Positions 27,825 through 37,022 of a stretch of 64,000 bases of DNA are shown one piece after another. This DNA comes from Burkholderia sp. NRF60-BP8 (GTDB taxonomy: Bacteria > Pseudomonadota > Gammaproteobacteria > Burkholderiales > Burkholderiaceae): positions 2,294,001 to 2,358,000 of the forward strand of contig NZ_CP013373.1 in assembly GCF_001522585.2 (NCBI RefSeq), written 5' to 3'. Position 1 is the first letter of the stretch, and the number at the start of each line of letters is the position of its first letter. The translations under genes and the position numbers were made by a program. The notes below the pieces were generated by a model that worked only from the letters and a program-made list of their open reading frames with translations, was not told the origin of the DNA and did not search any database.

Positions 27825-28648
27825 GCCTGCCCCATGTCGATTGCGGTGGCGCGCGCACTCGCGCGCAGGTCTTCGAGCGCGCGCAGGCAGTAGTGCCCGA
27901 ACCACAGCGCCGAGAAGACGAGGATGAAAGCGTAAACCCAGATCATGGCGGCCGCGACGAACGGGAACAGCACCATCATCCAGACCGACGACACCCACAC
28001 GAAGGTCGGCACGGTGCCGAGCAGCCCGGTCGCGACGCCGATGCCGATCAGCGGCCAGCGGTGCCGGCGCACGAGCGCGCGGCGCTCGTCGCGGCTCGCG
28101 TGCAGCGCGAGCGCATCGTAGGTCATCACGCGATACGTGAGCCAGCCCCAGATCAGCGGCGGCAGCAACGCGAAAAACGGCGGAATCAGCCACAGCGGGA
28201 TCGTGACGACGAGCAGCACGACGCCGACGAGCGCCGCGCCGAGCGAATTGAACACGCTGCCGAAGAAGGTGCCGCCCCGCTTCGGCTCGAGCGCCGCGAA
28301 CTGCCGGTTCGACAGGTGCTTGATCACGACCGGCATCGAGATCGTCGCGATCAGCAGCAGCACGGTCAGCACGATCAGCGGAATGGCGAGCGACACGACC
28401 ACGAACGGCGCGACGACCGCATGCAACTGCGACATGCCGATCGCATCGAACGCGCGATACAGCGCGGCCGTCAGCACGAAGCCGTCGAGCGCGCCGCGCG
28501 CGAGGTCCAGCAATGTCTGCCACGAAAACCACAGCACGGCGCCCCACAGCAGCGCCGACACGACGAACGGCATCAGGGTGAGCCACAGCATGCGCGGGTG
28601 CAGCGCGCTGGCGAGCGCCCGGACGAAGGAACGCAGCAAATCGTTCAT
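27821..28648 (-). CDS. EI24-domain inner membrane protein (CysZ-like)
   Basis: A 275-residue polytopic membrane protein with the EI24/CysZ family pattern. Hydrophobic segments are visible around residues 22-45, 70-95, 100-125 (VVSLAIPLIVLTVLLLIATI), 150-190 (two close helices, ALVGVVLLVVTIPLWLIPPF) and 210-260. CysZ in E. coli is a sulfate transporter, but no cysteine or sulfate genes are nearby, so the substrate is open. ATG at 28648 starts MNDLLRSFVRALASAL. It is coupled by ATGA overlap to the MoaB/CinA-like gene downstream. Confidence 0.8.
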   Translation of the reverse strand: MNDLLRSFVRALASALHPRMLWLTLMPFVVSALLWGAVLWFSWQTLLDLARGALDGFVLTAALYRAFDAIGMSQLHAVVAPFVVVSLAIPLIVLTVLLLIATISMPVVIKHLSNRQFAALEPKRGGTFFGSVFNSLGAALVGVVLLVVTIPLWLIPPFFALLPPLIWGWLTYRVMTYDALALHASRDERRALVRRHRWPLIGIGVATGLLGTVPTFVWVSSVWMMVLFPFVAAAMIWVYAFILVFSALWFGHYCLRALEDLRASARATAIDMGQA

Positions 28649-28701
28649 GCGAGCCTGGGGAGTCTGGATTGACGGAGAAAAACGGGGAAAGGATAAACCA
28701 T

Positions 28702-28735
28702 GCGGCCCGCATGCGCCAAAGCGCATGCGGGCCGC
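28702..28735. repeat. Perfect 15-bp inverted repeat (stem-loop)
   Basis: GCGGCCCGCATGCGC (28702-28716) and its exact complement (28721-28735) flank a CAAA loop, between the sterol desaturase stop and the EI24 gene. No T-run follows on either strand, so it is not a standard intrinsic terminator. It may protect the 3' end of the upstream mRNA. Confidence 0.6.
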
Positions 28736-28774
28736 GTGCAAACGTCGTTCAACGGGAGAGCGGACGGATCGGGA

Positions 28775-29749
28775 TCAGGCCGACGCCGCGCCGCGCTTCG
28801 CGGGGAACAGGCGCCGGAAGATCCGCACGAACGCGAGGCCGTGCTGCGACCAGAAGCCGTCGCCATAGGACACGCCCTCGACCTGCTCGCGGATGCCGGT
28901 CGGCTCGACCGTGCGGTTCCACGACGCGGTGCCGAACATCATGTCCCACCACGGAAACAGCACGCCGAAGTTGCAGCCGTACTTGGTGCCTTCGTGGCCG
29001 TAACCGACCGCATGGTGCCGGCGGTGGAAGATCGGGCTGACGAGCAGACGCTCGCCGATGCGGCCGTACGACAGCCGCGCATTCGTATGCTGGATGCTCT
29101 GCAGGAAGTTGGTGACCGCGGTCAGCACGACGAACTGCGACGGCGTCACGCCGATCACGAGCGCGATCGCCGCGAAGAAGCACGACTGGAGCACGTCGTC
29201 GAGCAGGTGGTTGCGGTCGTCGCACCACAGCGACATCTGCCGCTGGCTGTGATGGACCGCGTGCAGCTCCCACCAGATGCCGAACTTGTGCTGCCAGCGG
29301 TGATACCAGTAGCCGGCGAAGTCGAGCACGACGAGGTAGATCGCGAACGCGACGATCGGCTGCGAAGTCACGCCCGGCCACAGATAGTCGAGGTTGACGT
29401 TCGCGACGCCATGCAGGCGCAGCCACGCCTGGAAGCCGTCGAACACCGGCTGCAGCGCGAAGAAGAAGAACAGCGTGTAGATGCCGAGCTTCGAGATCGC
29501 CGTGTAGATCACGTCGACCCGGACCGCGCGGCGGTTCTTCCAGCGCTCGACCGGCAGCAGCGCCTCGAGCGGGCGCAGCAGCGCGAACATCAGCACCATC
29601 TGCAGCGCGCCGATGATCACCCAGTACAGCGCGTCGTAGGTGTCCTCGTCATAGTCCATCAGGTTGAACTTGAAGAGGAGCGGCTGCACGACATCGACGT
29701 ACAGCCAGGTCTGGATGTCCGACACGAACGCATCGATCAGGTGCAGCAT
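28775..29749 (-). CDS. Sterol desaturase/fatty acid hydroxylase family membrane protein
   Basis: Integral membrane di-iron oxygenase. The 324-residue protein has hydrophobic segments near residues 40-65, 85-110 and 130-155. The eight-histidine iron site follows in three clusters: HRWQH, HAVHHS and HRRHH. The substrate is unknown; lipids or hopanoids are possible. ATG at 29747-29749 (MLHLIDAFVSDIQTW) lies 16 bp after the upstream gene for a secreted beta-propeller, so both form an operon. That pairing is unusual and may hint at a shared periplasmic or membrane substrate. Confidence 0.88.
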   Translation of the reverse strand: MLHLIDAFVSDIQTWLYVDVVQPLLFKFNLMDYDEDTYDALYWVIIGALQMVLMFALLRPLEALLPVERWKNRRAVRVDVIYTAISKLGIYTLFFFFALQPVFDGFQAWLRLHGVANVNLDYLWPGVTSQPIVAFAIYLVVLDFAGYWYHRWQHKFGIWWELHAVHHSQRQMSLWCDDRNHLLDDVLQSCFFAAIALVIGVTPSQFVVLTAVTNFLQSIQHTNARLSYGRIGERLLVSPIFHRRHHAVGYGHEGTKYGCNFGVLFPWWDMMFGTASWNRTVEPTGIREQVEGVSYGDGFWSQHGLAFVRIFRRLFPAKRGAASA

Positions 29750-29765
29750 CGTTCGCCTCCGCCCG

Positions 29766-30755
29766 TCACGCGCCGTTCGCCGCCTTCCACGGCGCGCGGT
29801 CGTAGAAGTAGATGCCGTGCGGCGAGCGGCCGACGGCAATCGTCTGCACCAGCTTGCGCGAGGCCAGATCGATGATCCCGACCTTCTTCGCGAACCGGAA
29901 CGTCACCCACAGCGTCTTCTTGTCGGCGGACAGCTCCATGTCGTCGGGGCCCGGCAGCAGGCCGGTGATGTCGCCGACGTTGGCGAGCGTGTTCTCGTCG
30001 ATGATGCTGATCGTGTTCGCGACGCGGTTCGTCACCGCGACGTGCGTGCCGTCGGCGAGCGAGCGGAAATTGTGCGCGCCCTTGCCCGTGTAGATCTGCT
30101 TGACGACCTTCTGGTTGCGCCAGTCGACGACCGCGACGTAATCCGCGCCGGTCATCCCGACCAGCAGGAATTTGTCGTCCGGCGTGAGCCACAGGCCGGC
30201 CGGCACCTTGCCGACCTTCATCTTCCATTTGACCGTCTGCGTCGGCAGGTCGATCGCCGCGATCTCGCCGGACACCTGCAGCGACACGAGCAGCGTCTTG
30301 CTGTCCTTCGTGAACGCGAGGTGGCTCGGCATCACCGCGAGCGGCACGCGCTTCACGAGGTGCAGGTCGCGGCCGTCGTAACCGTAGATGTCGACGCGGT
30401 CGAGCCGCAGGCCGGCCGCCGCGAACCATTTGCGGTCGGGCGAGAAGCCGAGCTGGTAAGGGTCGTCGATCCCTTCGACGGTGCGCTGCAGCTTGCCCGT
30501 CTTCGGATCGAGGAACATCAGGCTGTTCGAGACCGAATTCGCGACGATCAGCGACGCGTTGTCGGGCGTCGCCATCAAATGGTGCGGTTCCTTGCCGGTC
30601 GGCATCGTGGAAACGACTTCGCGGGTCTGCTGGTCGATCAGGGAAAGCGTCGCTTCGGCCGAATTGAGGACGATCACGTTATTCGCGTGCGCGGCGGGCG
30701 CCAGCACGGCGGCGGCCAGCGCAAGCGTGCGGCCGAAGGAAAGGAAAGTGCGCAT
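29766..30755 (-). CDS. Secreted YVTN-type beta-propeller protein
   Basis: A 329-residue protein with a Sec signal peptide (MRTFLSFGRTLALAAAVLAPAAHA, cleavage after AHA). The rest consists of about seven ~42-residue blade repeats of the YVTN/NHL kind (for example VIVLNSAEATLSLID, LIVANSVSNSLMFLD, VAVTNRVANTISIID). No catalytic residues are evident, so it is probably a binding protein in the periplasm. It precedes the sterol desaturase gene by 16 bp in the same operon. The ATG at 30755 gives a classical signal sequence. Confidence 0.85.
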   Translation of the reverse strand: MRTFLSFGRTLALAAAVLAPAAHANNVIVLNSAEATLSLIDQQTREVVSTMPTGKEPHHLMATPDNASLIVANSVSNSLMFLDPKTGKLQRTVEGIDDPYQLGFSPDRKWFAAAGLRLDRVDIYGYDGRDLHLVKRVPLAVMPSHLAFTKDSKTLLVSLQVSGEIAAIDLPTQTVKWKMKVGKVPAGLWLTPDDKFLLVGMTGADYVAVVDWRNQKVVKQIYTGKGAHNFRSLADGTHVAVTNRVANTISIIDENTLANVGDITGLLPGPDDMELSADKKTLWVTFRFAKKVGIIDLASRKLVQTIAVGRSPHGIYFYDRAPWKAANGA

Positions 30756-30922
30756 GAAGACTCACGTCGTGGAACAGCTGTCATTGTAGAACGTTCGGCG
30801 GGCCCCTCCGGTTGACCCATGCCGGTATTGCGCCACTTCGACGCATGCCCGGCCTGCCGAAGGCGCCACCGCGGTGCCGGCCCCGGGCGGCGGCCGGTGC
30901 GGGCCGGCACACCGATGTTGCG

Positions 30923-33900
30923 CTAGCGCTGCATCGACTCCCAGACCTTGTGCAGACGCTTGACAGAGACCGGCATCGGCGTGCGCAGTTCCTGCGCGAA
31001 CAGCGAAATCCGCAATTCCTCGAGCAGCCAGCGGAATTCCGCAAGCCGCGCATCGGCGACGCCGCCGCGCTGCGACACCGCGCGCTGGTACTGCTGGGCG
31101 AGCGGCAGCAGCTCGGCCGACTGCTTCGCGTCGCGCGCCGGGTCGGCCTTCAGCTTGTCGATCCGCAGCGCGATGCCCTTCAGGTAGCGCGGGAAATGCG
31201 CAAGCTGCGCGTAAGGCGTGTCGATCACGAAGCGCTTGCCGACCAGCGCGGCCAGTTGCTGCTGCAGGTCCGCATGGGCCTGCGCGAACGGCTTCGCCTG
31301 CGCGAGCTTCTTCACGAGGCCCGCGTATTCGGCCAGGATCTGCCCGACGAGCCGCGCGATTTCCTGCGCAAGCAGGTTCAGGCGGCTGCGGCCCTCGTCG
31401 CGGCGCGCGTGGAAGCTCGCGTCGTCGTCGGGCAGCGGGTCCTGCAGGCACGCGCGGTCGAGCGCCGTGTCGATCAGCTGGTCGCGCAACTCGTCCTGCG
31501 TGCCGAGCGACATGTACTGCATCGCCATCTCGCGCAGGCCCGGCAGGTTCTTTTCCAGGAACTTGATCGGCTCCTTCAACTGCAGCGCGAAAAGGCGCCG
31601 CAGCCCGGCCCGGTGGATACGCGCGGCCTCCTCCGGCGAATCGAACACCTCGACGTCGCAATGGGTGCCGCGATCGACGAGCGCCGGATAGCCGTACAGC
31701 GTCTGGCCGCGCCGACGGATTTCCAGCAGCTCGGGCAGCTTGCCGAAATTCCACGTCGTCAGGTTCTCGTACAGCGCCGTCGCGCCGGTTTCCGCCGCGG
31801 CGGCCGTCTGCGGCGCCGCGCCCTTGCCGGCCTTCGCGCCGCGGGCAGGCGCCCCGGCCGCGACACTCGACGCCGGCGCATGGCCGGGCGCCTGACCGGC
31901 CTCGGCGTCGCCGCCGCTCGCGAGCGTCGACGCCGCCGCGATCTTCTGGAACTGCTGCTGCGCCTGCGCGCCCAGCTCCTGGCGAAGCTGCGCGAGATTG
32001 CGCCCCATCGCGAGCTGGCGGCCGTGCTCGTCGATCACCTTGAAGTTCATGAACAGGTGCGCGGGCAGCGTCTCGAGCTTGAAGTCGGCCGTTTTCATCA
32101 TGACCTGCGTCTGCGCCCGCACGTCGGCGATCAGCGCCTCGACGAGCCCGCCCGCACCGAAGCGCTCGCGGCCCATCCGCTCGACGAAGCCGGCCGCGTA
32201 CTCGGGCAGCGGCACGCAGTGCCGGCGCAGCTTCTGCGGCAGCGACTTCAGCAGCAACTGCACCTTTTCCTTCAGCATGCCCGGCACGAGCCACTCGCAG
32301 CGGCGCGCGTCGACCTGGTTCAGCGCGAACAGCGGCACCGCGAGCGTCACGCCGTCGCGCGGCGTGCCGGGCTCGAAGTGGTACGTGAGCGCCATCTCGA
32401 CGCCGGCCATCGTCGCGCGCTTCGGGAACAGGTCGGTCGTCACGCCTGCCGCCTCGTGGCGCATCAGGTCGTCGCGCGACAGATACAGCAGCCGCTGCTT
32501 GTCCTCCGCCTGGCCGCCCTTCTTCACCTCGTCGCGATACCAGCGCTCGAACGCGGCGCCCGTGTGGATGCCTTCCGGAATCGCGTGGTCGTAGTACGCG
32601 TAGATCAACTCGTCGTCGACCAGCACGTCCTGCCGACGCGACTTGTGCTCGAGCTGCTCGATGTCGGCGAGCAGCTTGCGGTTGTGCGCGAAGAACGGCA
32701 GTTTCGTGTCGAACTCGCCTTCGACCAGCGCGCCGCGGATGAACAGCTCGCGGGCGCGCGCCGGGTCCTGCTTGCCGAACGCGACACGGCGCCGGTGATA
32801 GATCGGCAGCCCGTACAGCGTCGCGCGCTCGAACGCGCTGACCTGCGCCGGCCGCTTCTCCCAGTGAGGTTCCGACAGCGATTTCTTCAGCAGGTGCGCG
32901 CCGATCTTCTCGACCCACTCGGGCTCGATCTTCGCGAGGCAGCGCGCGTACAGCCGGCTCGTCTCGACGAGTTCGGCCGCCATCACCCAGCGGCCGGCCT
33001 TCTTCGCGAGCGCGGAGCCCGGCCACAGGTAGAACTTGATGCCGCGCGCGCCGAGGTAATGCGGATCGTCGTCGGCCTTCATGCCGAGGTTGCCCAGCAG
33101 CCCCGTCAACAGGGCCAGATGGATCTGCTCGTAGGTGGCATCGACTTCGTTGAGCCGCCAGCCGTGCTCGCGCACGACCGTCAGCAACTGCGAATGGACG
33201 TCGCGCCACTCGCGCAGCCGCAGATGCGACAGGAAGTTCTGCCGGCACGCGTCGACGAGCTGGCGATTCGACTTCTTGTGCGCGACGGCCTCTTCGAACC
33301 ACGCCCAGATCTTCAGCCACTGCAGGAATTCGGACCGCTCGTCGGCGAACCGGCGGTGCGCCTGGTCGGCCTGCTCCTGCGCTTCGATCGGACGATCGCG
33401 CGGGTCCTGCACGGACAGCGCGCTCGCGATGATCAGCACCTCGCGCAGCGACTGCTGGTCGCGCGCGGCGAGAATCATCCGGCCGACGCGCGGGTCGAGC
33501 GGCAGCCGCGCGAGCTCGCGGCCGAGCGGCGTCAGCGCGTTGTCGTCGTCGACCGCGCCGAGCTCGTTGAGCAACTGGTAACCGTCCGCGATCGCGCGGC
33601 CGGGCGGCGGTTCGAGGAACGGGAACGATTCGATCGCCGTCAGGTGCAGCGACTTCATCCGCAGGATCACCGACGCGAGCGACGAGCGCAGGATTTCCGG
33701 ATCGGTGAAGCGCGCACGCGCCTGGTAGTCGCTTTCCTCGTACAAACGAATGCACACGCCGTCGGCCACCCGGCCGCAGCGGCCCGCGCGCTGGTTCGCG
33801 GCCGCCTGCGAGATCGACTCGACCTGCAGTTGCTCGACCTTGTTCCGGTACGAATAGCGCTTCACGCGCGCGAGGCCGGTGTCGACCACGTAACGGATGC

Positions 33901-35131
33901 CCGGCACCGTCAGCGAGGTTTCGGCCACGTTGGTCGCGAGCACGATCCGGCGCGCGTTCGACGCCTTGAACACCTTGTCCTGGTCGGCCGCCGAGAGCCG
34001 CGCGAACAGCGGCAGGATCTCGGTGTGCGGCGGATGGTGCTTGCGCAGCGCCTCGGCCGCCTCGCGGATCTCGCGCTCGCCGGGCAGGAACACCAGCACG
34101 TCGCCGGGGCCTTCGCGGCACAGCTCGTCGACCGCGTCGACGATCGCGTCCATCAGGTCGCGCTCGGCTTCGCGCGCGGTCTTCACGCGATCGCGGCCGC
34201 CCGTGCCCTCGGCGTTCTTCACCGCCGGGCGATCCTCGGCCACCGGGCGGTAGCGCATCTCGACCGGATACAGCCGCCCGCTCACCTCGATCACGGGCGC
34301 CGGGCGCGCGTCGGTGCCGAAATGGCGCGCGAAGCGATCGGCGTCGATCGTCGCGGACGTGACGATCAGCTTCAGGTCCGGCCGCCTCGGCAGGATTTCC
34401 TTCAGATAGCCGAGCAGGAAGTCGATGTTCAGGCTGCGCTCGTGCGCCTCGTCGATGATCAGCGTGTCGTACGCCTTCAGCAACGGGTCGGTCTGCGTCT
34501 CGGCGAGCAGGATGCCGTCGGTCATCAGCTTGACGGATGCGCCCGGCGCGAGATTGTCGGTGAAGCGCACCTTGTAGCCGACCACCTCGCCGAACGGCGT
34601 GCCGAGTTCCTCGGCGATCCGGCGGCCGGTCGACGAGGCGGCCAGGCGCCGCGGCTGCGTATGGCCGATCAGGCCCGTGCCGCCGGCGCCGAGGCCGCGG
34701 CCGAGATCGAGACAGATCTTCGGCAATTGCGTAGTCTTGCCCGAGCCGGTTTCGCCGCAGACGATGACGACCTGATGACCGGCGATCGCACGCGCGATTT
34801 CGTCGCGCTTGCCCGACACGGGCAGGCTTTCCGGATACGTGATCGGCGGAACGGGATTCGGCGGGACGGCGGCGCGCGGCGCACGCTCGCGGCGCGGGGC
34901 CCGCTCGCCCGTCGGCTGCGGCGCTCCCTTCGCGGCCGGCTGGCGCGCGGCGCCGCGCCGTTCGTCATTGCGCGGCCCGCGCGGCGCGGGTGCCGGCGTG
35001 CCCGCCGGCTTGTCCTGCTGCTGGCGCGGCGGCTGGCCCGGCTGCTCGCGCGCATCGGCCGCACCATCCGGGTGCTTCGCCGACGGCGTATTGGCCCGCG
35101 TCGGCGCGGGACTTTTAGAAACATTCGACAT
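30923..35131 (-). CDS. hrpA: ATP-dependent RNA helicase HrpA
   Basis: DEAH-box helicase; E. coli HrpA acts on stalled or collided ribosomes and on mRNA processing. The 1402-residue protein has a ~95-residue charged, Pro/Ala-rich N-terminal extension absent from E. coli HrpA. The helicase core follows: Walker A GETGSGKTTQ (126-135), DEAH in IIDEAHERSLN, SAT in VTSATID and motif VI QRAGRCGR. Helicase-associated and OB-fold domains and a long HrpA-specific C-terminal region (DUF3418-like) complete it. It is head-to-head with argA, with only 23 bp between start codons. Confidence 0.95.
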   Translation of the reverse strand: MSNVSKSPAPTRANTPSAKHPDGAADAREQPGQPPRQQQDKPAGTPAPAPRGPRNDERRGAARQPAAKGAPQPTGERAPRRERAPRAAVPPNPVPPITYPESLPVSGKRDEIARAIAGHQVVIVCGETGSGKTTQLPKICLDLGRGLGAGGTGLIGHTQPRRLAASSTGRRIAEELGTPFGEVVGYKVRFTDNLAPGASVKLMTDGILLAETQTDPLLKAYDTLIIDEAHERSLNIDFLLGYLKEILPRRPDLKLIVTSATIDADRFARHFGTDARPAPVIEVSGRLYPVEMRYRPVAEDRPAVKNAEGTGGRDRVKTAREAERDLMDAIVDAVDELCREGPGDVLVFLPGEREIREAAEALRKHHPPHTEILPLFARLSAADQDKVFKASNARRIVLATNVAETSLTVPGIRYVVDTGLARVKRYSYRNKVEQLQVESISQAAANQRAGRCGRVADGVCIRLYEESDYQARARFTDPEILRSSLASVILRMKSLHLTAIESFPFLEPPPGRAIADGYQLLNELGAVDDDNALTPLGRELARLPLDPRVGRMILAARDQQSLREVLIIASALSVQDPRDRPIEAQEQADQAHRRFADERSEFLQWLKIWAWFEEAVAHKKSNRQLVDACRQNFLSHLRLREWRDVHSQLLTVVREHGWRLNEVDATYEQIHLALLTGLLGNLGMKADDDPHYLGARGIKFYLWPGSALAKKAGRWVMAAELVETSRLYARCLAKIEPEWVEKIGAHLLKKSLSEPHWEKRPAQVSAFERATLYGLPIYHRRRVAFGKQDPARARELFIRGALVEGEFDTKLPFFAHNRKLLADIEQLEHKSRRQDVLVDDELIYAYYDHAIPEGIHTGAAFERWYRDEVKKGGQAEDKQRLLYLSRDDLMRHEAAGVTTDLFPKRATMAGVEMALTYHFEPGTPRDGVTLAVPLFALNQVDARRCEWLVPGMLKEKVQLLLKSLPQKLRRHCVPLPEYAAGFVERMGRERFGAGGLVEALIADVRAQTQVMMKTADFKLETLPAHLFMNFKVIDEHGRQLAMGRNLAQLRQELGAQAQQQFQKIAAASTLASGGDAEAGQAPGHAPASSVAAGAPARGAKAGKGAAPQTAAAAETGATALYENLTTWNFGKLPELLEIRRRGQTLYGYPALVDRGTHCDVEVFDSPEEAARIHRAGLRRLFALQLKEPIKFLEKNLPGLREMAMQYMSLGTQDELRDQLIDTALDRACLQDPLPDDDASFHARRDEGRSRLNLLAQEIARLVGQILAEYAGLVKKLAQAKPFAQAHADLQQQLAALVGKRFVIDTPYAQLAHFPRYLKGIALRIDKLKADPARDAKQSAELLPLAQQYQRAVSQRGGVADARLAEFRWLLEELRISLFAQELRTPMPVSVKRLHKVWESMQR

Positions 35132-35141
35132 GGGGGCGCAT

Positions 35142-35147
35142 TATAAT
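35142..35147 (+). promoter_or_regulatory. -10 element directly upstream of argA
   Basis: A perfect TATAAT ends 7 bp before the argA ATG, so transcription would start at or next to the start codon. No convincing -35 box or Shine-Dalgarno sequence is visible. This is consistent with a leaderless argA transcript, or with chance. Confidence 0.45.
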
Positions 35148-35154
35148 CCCGGCC

Positions 35155-36534
35155 ATGAATTCCCAAACCGACCTCCCTCCCGCCCAGACCGGCGCCGCGA
35201 CGCCGCCGGCCGCCGACGATTCGGCCGCCAGCCACGCGCAGTTCGTCGACTGGATGCGCTCCGTCGCGCCCTATATCCACAAGTTCCGCAACAGCACGTT
35301 CGTCGTGGGGTTCGGCGGCGAGGTGGTGCAGCAGGGGCTGCTGAATGCGCTCGTGTCCGACATCGCGCTCTTGCAGGCGATGGGCATCCAGATCGTGCTC
35401 GTGCACGGCTCGCGCCCGCAGGTCGAGGAGCAGTTGAGCCTGCACGGTGTCGAATCCGAGTTTTCGCACGGCCTGCGCATCACCGATGCGCGCGCGCTCG
35501 AATCCGCGAAGGAAGCGGCCGGCGAAGTGCGTCTCGACATCGAGGCCGCGATCAGCCAGGGTCTGCCGAACTCGCCGATGGCGCACGCGCACATCAGCGT
35601 CGTGTCGGGCAACTTCGTGACCGCGCGGCCGGTGGGGATTCTCGACGGGGTCGATTTCGCGCACACGGGCATCGTGCGCAAGATCGATGCCGAATCGATC
35701 CGTCATTCGCTCGCGAGCCGCAAGCTCGTGCTGCTGTCGCCGCTCGGATTCTCGCCGACCGGCGAGGCGTTCAACCTGTCGATGGAGGACGTCGCGTCGG
35801 CGGCCGCGATCGCGCTGCGCGCCGACAAGATCATCTTCCTGACCGAAGGGCCCGGCATCGTCGACGACGAAGGCGAGCTGGTACGCGAAATGTCGCTCGA
35901 CGCGGCCGCCGAACTGCTCGATTCCGGCAACATCCAGGGCGACGACGCGTTCTTCCTCAAGCATTCGATCCGCGCATGCCGCGGCGGCGTGACCCGCGCC
36001 CACCTGATCCCGCAGTCGCTCGACGGCAGCATGCTGCTCGAACTGTTCCTGCACGACGGCGTCGGCACGATGATCTCGTACGAGAACCTCGAAAGCCTGC
36101 GCGAGGCGACTCCGGACGACGTCGGCGGCATCCTGTCGCTGATCGAGCCGCTCGAGTCGGACGGCACGCTGGTGCGGCGCGGCCGCCACCAGATCGAACG
36201 CGACATCGACCACTTCTCGGTGATCGAGCACGATGGCGTGCTGTTCGGCTGCGCGGCGCTGTACCCGTACCAGCAGGAAAAGATCGGCGAAATGGCGTGC
36301 CTGACGGTCGCACCCGAAGCGCAGGGCTCGGGCGACGGCGAACGCCTGCTCAAGCGCATCGAGCAGCGCGCCCGCGCGCGCGGCCTCACGCACATCTTCG
36401 TGCTCACGACGCGCACCGAGCACTGGTTCCTCAAGCGCGGCTTCGTCAAGGTCAGCGTCGACGACCTGCCGGAAGACCGTCGCAAACTCTATAACTGGCA
36501 GCGCAAGTCGCTCGTGCTGATGAAGCAGCTCTGA
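35155..36534 (+). CDS. argA: Amino-acid N-acetyltransferase (N-acetylglutamate synthase)
   Basis: First step of arginine biosynthesis: acetyl-CoA plus glutamate gives N-acetylglutamate. The 459-residue protein has the ArgA layout: an amino-acid-kinase-like regulatory domain (~35-300; [25 protein letters not shown]) that binds arginine, and a C-terminal GNAT domain (~310-455; [15 protein letters not shown] acetyl-CoA loop). Feedback inhibition by arginine is expected from the family. It is followed after 52 bp by yggX on the same strand and faces hrpA across 23 bp. Confidence 0.96.
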   Translation: MNSQTDLPPAQTGAATPPAADDSAASHAQFVDWMRSVAPYIHKFRNSTFVVGFGGEVVQQGLLNALVSDIALLQAMGIQIVLVHGSRPQVEEQLSLHGVESEFSHGLRITDARALESAKEAAGEVRLDIEAAISQGLPNSPMAHAHISVVSGNFVTARPVGILDGVDFAHTGIVRKIDAESIRHSLASRKLVLLSPLGFSPTGEAFNLSMEDVASAAAIALRADKIIFLTEGPGIVDDEGELVREMSLDAAAELLDSGNIQGDDAFFLKHSIRACRGGVTRAHLIPQSLDGSMLLELFLHDGVGTMISYENLESLREATPDDVGGILSLIEPLESDGTLVRRGRHQIERDIDHFSVIEHDGVLFGCAALYPYQQEKIGEMACLTVAPEAQGSGDGERLLKRIEQRARARGLTHIFVLTTRTEHWFLKRGFVKVSVDDLPEDRRKLYNWQRKSLVLMKQL

Positions 36535-36586
36535 GCACCGGCACGACTGCCCTTCCCCCAGACACCGATTACAGGAGAAGTACACG

Positions 36587-36862
36587 ATGGCTCGAATGAT
36601 CCAATGCGCGAAGCTCGGCAAGGAAGCCGAAGGCCTCGATTTCCCGCCGCTGCCGGGCGAACTCGGCAAGCGCATTTACGAGAGCGTCTCGAAGGAAGCG
36701 TGGCAAGGCTGGCTCAAGCAGCAAACGATGCTGATCAACGAAAACCGCCTGAACATGGCCGACCCGCGCGCGCGCCAGTACCTGATGAAGCAGACGGAGA
36801 AGTACTTCTTCGGCGAGGGCGCGGACCAGGCGTCCGGCTACGTGCCGCCGACGGAAGGCTGA
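36587..36862 (+). CDS. yggX: Fe(2+)-trafficking protein YggX
   Basis: A 91-residue cytoplasmic protein of the YggX family, linked to iron delivery and protection of Fe-S clusters against oxidation. The single conserved cysteine is at position 7 ([18 protein letters not shown]). The body contains the typical [18 protein letters not shown] helix and the C-terminal [13 protein letters not shown] segment (TEKYFFGEG). Full length for the family. It has AGGAGAAG upstream (36572-36579), lies 52 bp downstream of argA and ends in a strong terminator at 36913-36952. Confidence 0.95.
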   Translation: MARMIQCAKLGKEAEGLDFPPLPGELGKRIYESVSKEAWQGWLKQQTMLINENRLNMADPRARQYLMKQTEKYFFGEGADQASGYVPPTEG

Positions 36863-36912
36863 GCGCCGCGAATCGCGCAGGCGGCGCCCGCTGGCGTCGT
36901 CGCGCGAATGGA

Positions 36913-36952
36913 GCAAACGGCACCGTGTGACCGCACGGTGCCGTTTGCTTTT
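36913..36952 (+). terminator. Terminator after yggX
   Basis: A perfect 15-bp stem (36913-36927 with 36934-36948) with a 6-nt loop is followed by TTTT. It closes the argA-yggX unit and lies 70 bp from the end of the convergent transporter gene. Confidence 0.85.
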
Positions 36953-37022
36953 GGGGCAGCCCAATCGACGCAACCCCGCCGACGCGCGCTCGACGGCGCC
37001 CGGGCGAGCCGGCGTACCCGCG

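Noticed and set aside
27009..28712. Possible fusion of the MoaB/CinA-like protein with the membrane protein
   Set aside because: The membrane protein is encoded in a different frame; the long frame is a shadow upstream of the ATG at 27824.
30812..35146. Very long open frame (over 1400 codons) antisense to hrpA
   Set aside because: It is an Arg/His-rich shadow produced by the GC-skewed third positions of hrpA; it has no recognisable domains or start signals.
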